This document shows positions 42,080 to 47,286 of a stretch of DNA of 47,286 nucleotides, piece by piece. Within the stretch, counting starts at the first letter, position 1. Each line of letters begins with the position of its first letter. The notes under the pieces were generated by a model that saw only the letters and a program-made list of their open reading frames with translations, did not search any database and was not told where the DNA came from. The DNA comes from an uncultured Parafilimonas sp. (lineage in GTDB: Bacteria > Bacteroidota > Bacteroidia > Chitinophagales > Chitinophagaceae): NCBI GenBank assembly GCA_937892395.1, contig CALAGJ010000062.1, positions 1 through 47,286 of the forward strand, read 5' to 3'. Position numbers and translations under genes: made by a program.

Positions 42080-42307
42080 ATGAAAAAAATATTCTTGCTA
42101 TTTGCGCTGTGCATTCTGCTCATGCATGCAGGATATGCTCAATGCTCCATTTGTACAAAAACTGCTTCCCAATTGGGAGAAGGGCCTGCAAAAGGCTTGA
42201 ATGCAGGTATTGTTTATCTCATGCTTACACCACTTGCTATTGGTGCTTTTATTGGTATTAAGTGGTGGCGCAAAGAGAAAGAAATTTCAAAAGAAGCAAA
42301 TTTATAA
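42080..42307 (+). CDS. Small CxxC membrane protein, 75 residues
   Basis: A 75-residue protein with a signal peptide (KIFLLFALCILLMHAGYAQ), then CSICTK with a CxxC pair (Cys22, Cys25) directly at the mature N-terminus, and one membrane span (about 42-61, GIVYLMLTPLAIGAFIGIKW) ending in a basic tail. The layout (Sec signal, C-x-x-C, a Gly-rich linker GEGPAKGLNAG, one span) matches a small unnamed Bacteroidota family I recognise, with CAMC in many relatives. The cysteines would face the periplasm. It is divergent from the aminotransferase gene and its stop overlaps the end of the DUF5686 gene by six bases. Confidence 0.72.
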   Translation: MKKIFLLFALCILLMHAGYAQCSICTKTASQLGEGPAKGLNAGIVYLMLTPLAIGAFIGIKWWRKEKEISKEANL

Positions 42308-44791
42308 GCTCAGACGGAAGCCCATAAAAACACCAAATCTTTGTACATTATTGTCAGGCAATGGCCTTGGAAGAACTCTCCAAATAAAATCAACTCTAAA
42401 AAATTTGAAAATATTATCTATTCCTGTTCCTGCTTCTAAATAGAGTCTATTGTTCAGCGGTGTAAATGGATAATTTCCCACATAATTGAGTTGCTCATTT
42501 TGATTACTCAAATCGCCCACTACCCCTTTTACATTCCAGAATTGCCTAAACTTTAATTTCCTTGTAAATCCAAACCAACGGAAAATACCGGAGCCTATAT
42601 TATGCTCTACATTGAAACCTGCATATCTATCCGTAAGGTACTCAAACCGATTCATCAAATTGAAAGAATATTTGCTGTAATAATACCATTCATTGCCCGG
42701 TTGAATATCTAACAATTGATATGGTACTGTGCCCCAAACTTTTCCCGCAAATAAGTTATAATAAAATGTACCATAAGGAGCAGCCGGTAAATAGTCTGAA
42801 ATTGAAATATCAGCCTTTGTATATGCATAGCTACTACCCATCATTCCGGGCCATCCTTTAGCAATTTTTGCTTCGACTATCGGAAAGAGACTTCCACCAC
42901 TTATTCTTAAAAAATTATCTTCAATTTTACGCTCCTGATAGGCATATCGAAATCTTATTGCAGTTTCAAAATTATTAAAAGCGGTTCCAACTTTGGTCGG
43001 GAATAATGAGGCCTCCGGCAAGTTGAGTAAGGCGGTGTATTGTTTGTGAGATGTACTCAAGCCAAATGCAAAGCCATTGTAACCTTCTTTATAAAAATCA
43101 ATTTTTTGCTCTTCAACACGTTGAAATTTAAAGGGTATATTTGGTTTGCGGAATAACAATCCAAAAACATTATCACTACCTAATTGGTCATAAAAAACTT
43201 GCCCATTATCCAGGTCAGATTTTAATGAAACATTCAGCACTGTCCATGGCTCTCTTTTAAACAAATATTTAATTTGAAACATTCCTTTTGGCTTCTGGTC
43301 TGTAAATCCATAAGCAACAAAAGCACTCAAATTAAGATGATCGCTAAATTTTCTATTTGTAGTAAGATCAAATCTAACACGTGTGCCTTCATAAGCATTT
43401 CCTGTAATCCAATTGTACCAGGGGCCAATACGAAATTTGCCAATATCTTTTGTACCCGTAGTTAAAAAATTAATAGTATTTCTGGTATGAATAAATTTCT
43501 TATCTCTTGTTAATGTATCTAGTATGGCATATACTGCTTTCTCATCTTTATTTAGAGGTTCATGCCTGTTATCTACCCAAAAACTATCCGGCTTAGTGCC
43601 GGTTTCTTTCAATAATATTATTTCTTCATTTGACTTGTTGTCAGATAAAATTTTTGTTACCAACTCACTATTAAAAATAACATCTTTATAGGTAGTTGTT
43701 TTTCTTGCTTTAAAGCCAATGTTTTTTTTACCTATCGGTGATATGTCCGCCACAAATTTATCCTTGTATAAAAACCATACACTATCAGATACCAATTTAT
43801 ATTCCTGTATCATAGATAATCCAGTGATGAAATTGATATTAGCATCCATGGCCGGACGCATAGTAATTTTCTGTATGGCAAATGTGGTGTCATGTACCCA
43901 GCAATCTCCGGTAAATGTGTTTTCACCTGGTCTCTTAGGTGTAAAGAATAAATGAACTAATCTTTTACCACCAAGATACTGTGTATCTGCTAACTTAAAA
44001 GTATAAAAATTATCTGCATTTTCGTGTAACGGGCTTATAAATTGTTTATCAAAAACGGGTAGTATATTGTTGTAAACATTTATATTCTGATAGGTGGCTC
44101 CCAGTTGTTTGATAATGCTTTCATTGTCTATACCACTGGTATTGTTTGCTTTTATAACTTCACGTGTTTTTCTTGGAGCATCCTGAAAATAATAATCACT
44201 CAATGTTTCTGTAAGGTACACAGGTAAGTATGGCGTTTTTTCGGAAGAAGTATCCGCATATTGCAGTATGAAGGAATAGTGTTTTAGTAATTTATTATCC
44301 TCCAATTGATTGATGTCAATATTATTAAGGTCAAGTTCTAATTTATTATATACCTCGTAGCTAAAGTTGTCATAATGTTTACGATCATTAACAGGCTTCT
44401 TTGAAATAATTTTCCGCCAAAACCAAAGAGAGCGGTTGTATTTAACCCTCACCACGGCTGAAACCACAGGTGGGGCCACTTCCAAAAGAATGTCAATAGA
44501 GGAAGAATCTTTAAGTTTGGAGCATGGTATGGAGCGTGGTAAATAACCAACACTACTTATGATTAATGTATCATCTGCTGGCCATTGATATAATGCAATA
44601 GCAAAATGACCTAAAGTATCTGTTAATGCTCCTTTTCCTCTAATTTGTAAACGAACACTTGCAAATGGTATGGGCTCTTCACTCTGTTTATCTATAACAT
44701 TTCCTTGTATGATATTAGTTTGAGCATAACTCTTAGAAAACAAAAGCAAAAAAATTAAGCAAAGGGTTTTGATATATCTGCCAAAATGCAT
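42302..44791 (-). CDS. DUF5686 / carboxypeptidase-regulatory-like outer-membrane protein
   Basis: An 829-residue exported protein: signal peptide ending SYAQ, a CarboxypepD_reg-like domain (about residues 25-110; IIQGNVIDKQSEEPIPFASV and DTLIISSVGYLPR), then the DUF5686 region, with YNRSLWFWRKIISKKPVNDR as its clear start. The C-terminal half consists of aromatic-rich beta strands typical of an outer-membrane barrel and ends GVFMGFRLSL, with the terminal aromatic pattern. The family is widespread in Bacteroidota and resembles a TonB receptor without a plug; its role is unknown. The ATG lies four bases after a -7 box, predicting a leaderless mRNA. Confidence 0.82.
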   Translation of the reverse strand: MHFGRYIKTLCLIFLLLFSKSYAQTNIIQGNVIDKQSEEPIPFASVRLQIRGKGALTDTLGHFAIALYQWPADDTLIISSVGYLPRSIPCSKLKDSSSIDILLEVAPPVVSAVVRVKYNRSLWFWRKIISKKPVNDRKHYDNFSYEVYNKLELDLNNIDINQLEDNKLLKHYSFILQYADTSSEKTPYLPVYLTETLSDYYFQDAPRKTREVIKANNTSGIDNESIIKQLGATYQNINVYNNILPVFDKQFISPLHENADNFYTFKLADTQYLGGKRLVHLFFTPKRPGENTFTGDCWVHDTTFAIQKITMRPAMDANINFITGLSMIQEYKLVSDSVWFLYKDKFVADISPIGKKNIGFKARKTTTYKDVIFNSELVTKILSDNKSNEEIILLKETGTKPDSFWVDNRHEPLNKDEKAVYAILDTLTRDKKFIHTRNTINFLTTGTKDIGKFRIGPWYNWITGNAYEGTRVRFDLTTNRKFSDHLNLSAFVAYGFTDQKPKGMFQIKYLFKREPWTVLNVSLKSDLDNGQVFYDQLGSDNVFGLLFRKPNIPFKFQRVEEQKIDFYKEGYNGFAFGLSTSHKQYTALLNLPEASLFPTKVGTAFNNFETAIRFRYAYQERKIEDNFLRISGGSLFPIVEAKIAKGWPGMMGSSYAYTKADISISDYLPAAPYGTFYYNLFAGKVWGTVPYQLLDIQPGNEWYYYSKYSFNLMNRFEYLTDRYAGFNVEHNIGSGIFRWFGFTRKLKFRQFWNVKGVVGDLSNQNEQLNYVGNYPFTPLNNRLYLEAGTGIDNIFKFFRVDFIWRVLPRPLPDNNVQRFGVFMGFRLSL

Positions 44792-44795
44792 TTTG

Positions 44796-44803
44796 CAAAA
44801 TTA
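44796..44803 (-). promoter_or_regulatory. -7 element four bases before the DUF5686 ATG
   Basis: TAATTTTG on the minus strand, then CAAA, then ATG. It has the same four-base spacing as kdsA and the ABC ATPase gene. Confidence 0.5.
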
Positions 44804-44850
44804 AATGTAGTTTACTGTCATTTAAGCATGTTTCTGAATTTGATACGTTA

Positions 44851-44880
44851 AAAAAGAAAAACCCCGCACTAAGCGGGGTT
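44851..44880 (-). terminator. Terminator of the TonB-dependent receptor gene
   Basis: A perfect eight-pair stem AACCCCGC/GCGGGGTT (44860-44867 and 44873-44880) with T-rich flanks on both strands, 22 bases after the receptor stop. Confidence 0.85.
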
Positions 44881-44902
44881 TTTCAAATGCTCAATAAATA
44901 AT

Positions 44903-47286
44903 TTAAAGCACGTTATAACCCAAGCTTATATAGTATAAACCACCCACATAAGGGTTACCAAATGCATTGCGATAGTAATTATTAAATAAGTTTTGACCAC
45001 CTATTTTAATTTGGTGCTTGGTCTTTGGCAGCTTGTAGCTGATAGAGGCATCCATTACACCAAATGATGGTATATCTCCACTACCAAATGTGCCTTCCCA
45101 GTTGATATTATCCTGCCAACGATACACCATATTAAAGCCTAATCCTTTATACACATCAGCATTTCCAAAACCAAGATTGAAACGCAATTTTGGTGTGTTG
45201 AAAAAAGTTACTAATCCTTCTTTAACATTACGCAGTTCATCACCATAAATATTTCCCATAATATTAAAACCATCGTTTGTGCGATATTCCATACTTAAAC
45301 CCCAACCAATTGCCTTTACATCATCCGGGCTATTTGTTACGAAAGAATAGTTTGTACTCGTAAACGGATTCAATACTTCTACTGCGCTTGTAGCAGGATT
45401 ACCACTTACACCTCTAGCTACAGCCACACGGGCAATAAAATCAGTGTATTTGCTACTATAAAAATAAGCGTCTATCAAGAAATTCTTTGATACAAGCCCT
45501 CTATAACCTATTTCAAAAGTATTTACAATTTCAGGCTTTACTGGAGTAAATTCAGCTTGTTGCAATTTTGTAGGATCAGATGATGCTCTTGCTGCACCTA
45601 CACTTTCTGCAGTAAATACTGGGTTGCCTTCAAAATTGTAGTATTCACCAAAACCAGGTAACCCACCAATTAAAATGGTGCCCGGAGTTTGAAGATTTAT
45701 CCACTGATCTTGGTTACTTGGGAATCGATATGCCTGCTGTAATGAAAGCCTAATATTATTGTCTTTAGCTACTTTTATGCTTGCACCAAAACGTGGTGTA
45801 AAACGGCCTTCAAAATTTTCATTTTTGTCGTACCTACCTGTAGCAGTCAGATTCAAAACATCATTAAAAATGGTTTTCTTTAATTGTAGATAACCACCAT
45901 ATTCACCAATATTTATTTTTCCTGCTGTATCTGCAAAGATGGTACCTTCAGAATTTAAAATAAAGGTTCTGTAGTTAGCACCTACAAGTACATCTACTAC
46001 TTTAATTGCTTCGCTCAGGTTATACTGTCCTTCAAAATGCCAAAGGTCACTCTGATCAGCAAATTGGGCACCACCTTGACTAATAGGCGTATTAATAATT
46101 GTATTGAAAGCATCATTAAATTCCTTTGTACCCGGTACTAATCTTCCTACATCGGCTGCACCTCTTGAGGCAGCATGTGCAGAAGCAGGATCAGCGCCAG
46201 CCAATGCAGCACCAGAATAATTGGCTGCATATTCACCAAACCATGTAGCATTATCTTTCCAGGTATTATTTACACCGAGAGCTGCAAGTGTGGAGGCATA
46301 AGAATCACCGGAATTTTCCTGTGTTGTATAACCTCTTAAAAACCAGTTTTTGTTTTTTAATTCCAGCCTATATTGACCCATCGTAAAGTTCTTTATACTG
46401 TATCTGTCAGCGCCAGTGTAAACTGTTGTACCATTTCCCCAGTTACCGGTAAGAGACGCAGTTAGCGTATTGGTGAATTTGTAATATAGGCCTCCAGACA
46501 CTTTGAAGTTATAAGAATTATAATCTACTATATCTTCTTCATCATAACCTGTACGGCTAACTAAAATTTCTGAGCCATCAGCATTTCTATATGTACCGTT
46601 GATAACGCCAGTGGCAAAAAGAGGTAAAGCTCCAAAATTAGGATCTCCTAATTTGCCAGCATAATAACCTACTATTGTACCTTGCTCTGTTGCGTCCAAA
46701 CCATCTAATGGATTGATAAGCCCCAAAGAAGCTAATGTGCCAATGTCGGTAGCAAGTCTGGCATTACCAGGTCCAAAAATTCCACCTAAGGCTACACCAT
46801 TTAAGCTTGCACTAGCTTCATCGCCTAATACGTTTACACCATCATAATTTGGATCGCTATTACGGTCGCCAGATTTTAAGTTACTCAACACATTATTACG
46901 TGCAAGATTGCTTTTATCATCTGCTACCCAGTCGTCAGTTTTTAAATATTCTGCACCAATTTTAAAAGCAAATTTATCTGATACTTTTTGGCCCCACCTT
47001 AATACATAGTTCTGGAATAATGATGCATCATTTCTTGAATCACCCAAATGCATTACGCCTTGTTTCACCATCAAACTGACACCTTGATATTTGAATGGAT
47101 CTTTGCTAGTAATGATTAATGTACCGTTTTGACCGCCGCTACCATACAATGCGGATGAAGGGCCAGACAATAGTTCCATATTATCCACATCTAACTCTGT
47201 GAGACCTACAATGTTACTTACAGAAAAGTTTAGAGCGGGTGCAGTATTATCCATACCGTCTACCAGTTGATTAAAACGCAGATTAC
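44903..47286 (-). CDS. TonB-dependent outer-membrane receptor (5' end outside window)
   Basis: The C-terminal part, about 794 residues, of a TonB-dependent receptor. The frame stays open to the window edge, so the signal peptide and the start of the plug are missing. The visible plug begins NLRFNQLVDGMDNTAP and contains the conserved MELLSGPSSALYGSGGQNGTL followed by IITSKDPF, the end of the plug. The rest is a 22-strand-type barrel with aromatic-rich strands such as LTATGRYDKNENFEGRFTPRFG and RLSLQQAYRFPS, ending GGQNLFNNYYRNAFGNPYVG and a final aromatic strand. It should import a ligand with energy from TonB; the ligand is unknown. No SusD-like gene follows. Confidence 0.9.
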   Translation of the reverse strand, partial: NLRFNQLVDGMDNTAPALNFSVSNIVGLTELDVDNMELLSGPSSALYGSGGQNGTLIITSKDPFKYQGVSLMVKQGVMHLGDSRNDASLFQNYVLRWGQKVSDKFAFKIGAEYLKTDDWVADDKSNLARNNVLSNLKSGDRNSDPNYDGVNVLGDEASASLNGVALGGIFGPGNARLATDIGTLASLGLINPLDGLDATEQGTIVGYYAGKLGDPNFGALPLFATGVINGTYRNADGSEILVSRTGYDEEDIVDYNSYNFKVSGGLYYKFTNTLTASLTGNWGNGTTVYTGADRYSIKNFTMGQYRLELKNKNWFLRGYTTQENSGDSYASTLAALGVNNTWKDNATWFGEYAANYSGAALAGADPASAHAASRGAADVGRLVPGTKEFNDAFNTIINTPISQGGAQFADQSDLWHFEGQYNLSEAIKVVDVLVGANYRTFILNSEGTIFADTAGKINIGEYGGYLQLKKTIFNDVLNLTATGRYDKNENFEGRFTPRFGASIKVAKDNNIRLSLQQAYRFPSNQDQWINLQTPGTILIGGLPGFGEYYNFEGNPVFTAESVGAARASSDPTKLQQAEFTPVKPEIVNTFEIGYRGLVSKNFLIDAYFYSSKYTDFIARVAVARGVSGNPATSAVEVLNPFTSTNYSFVTNSPDDVKAIGWGLSMEYRTNDGFNIMGNIYGDELRNVKEGLVTFFNTPKLRFNLGFGNADVYKGLGFNMVYRWQDNINWEGTFGSGDIPSFGVMDASISYKLPKTKHQIKIGGQNLFNNYYRNAFGNPYVGGLYYISLGYNVL

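Noticed and set aside
1..47286. Mobile elements, CRISPR arrays, phage genes, riboswitches
   Set aside because: I looked for transposase or integrase motifs, evenly spaced direct repeats and known riboswitch leaders on both strands and found none. The gene content is ordinary core and family-level genes.

Overview
The window looks like chromosomal DNA from a member of the Bacteroidota, most likely the Chitinophagaceae or a near relative. The DNA is AT-rich. Many genes have the phylum's -7 promoter element (TAnnTTTG) and few have a Shine-Dalgarno sequence. Marker families include a PorP/SprF-type secretion (T9SS) protein, a DUF5686 outer-membrane protein, a SusC/TonB-type receptor, a DUF2795 protein, LytS/LytTR signalling and a three-subunit sdhCAB set. 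I see no insertion sequence, prophage, integrase or CRISPR array. This is mainly a housekeeping region.

Layout. 1-3 kb: fabI, a tRNA-Leu(UAG) and trigger factor. 3-8 kb: a saccharopine/alanine-dehydrogenase-like enzyme, dapB, a TPR histidine kinase with its NarL-type regulator, then the RNase P RNA on the minus strand. 8-11.3 kb: an SRPBCC protein, ferritin, a GH13 lipoprotein and ndk. 11.3-18.3 kb: a LolD-like ATPase, two small proteins, an M48 lipoprotein peptidase, plsY, prmA, pnp and rpsO. 18.4-23.8 kb: Hsp20, a Gfo/Idh/MocA oxidoreductase, kdsA, upp, a PorP/SprF protein and a 57-residue membrane protein. 23.9-27.8 kb: a compact five-gene minus-strand operon of ABC ATPase, permease, LytS kinase, LytTR regulator and VOC protein. 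28-35.3 kb: a KAS III enzyme, GNAT, DsbD, a separate DsbD N-domain protein, purQ, a DUF6427-like membrane protein and an exported protein of unknown function. 35.4-39 kb: sdhC-sdhA-sdhB. 39.4-47.3 kb: a MauG-type peroxidase, a 39-residue lipoprotein, a Tat-type class V aminotransferase, a small CxxC membrane protein, a DUF5686 protein and a TonB-dependent receptor cut by the window edge.

I found no clearly new multi-gene system. The best leads are these. (1) The DsbD region holds two N-terminal domains; the fused one has lost both redox cysteines, while a separate secreted one keeps them. (2) Three genes have TAnnTTTG exactly four bases before the ATG, and the RNase P RNA has the same four-base spacing to its structurally defined 5' end, which predicts leaderless mRNAs. 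(3) The five-gene ABC/two-component/VOC operon looks like a drug- or peptide-response module. (4) Three small membrane or lipoprotein genes (57, 39 and 75 residues) are easy to miss. Coordinates and motifs were read by eye; family names come from recognition, not database search.
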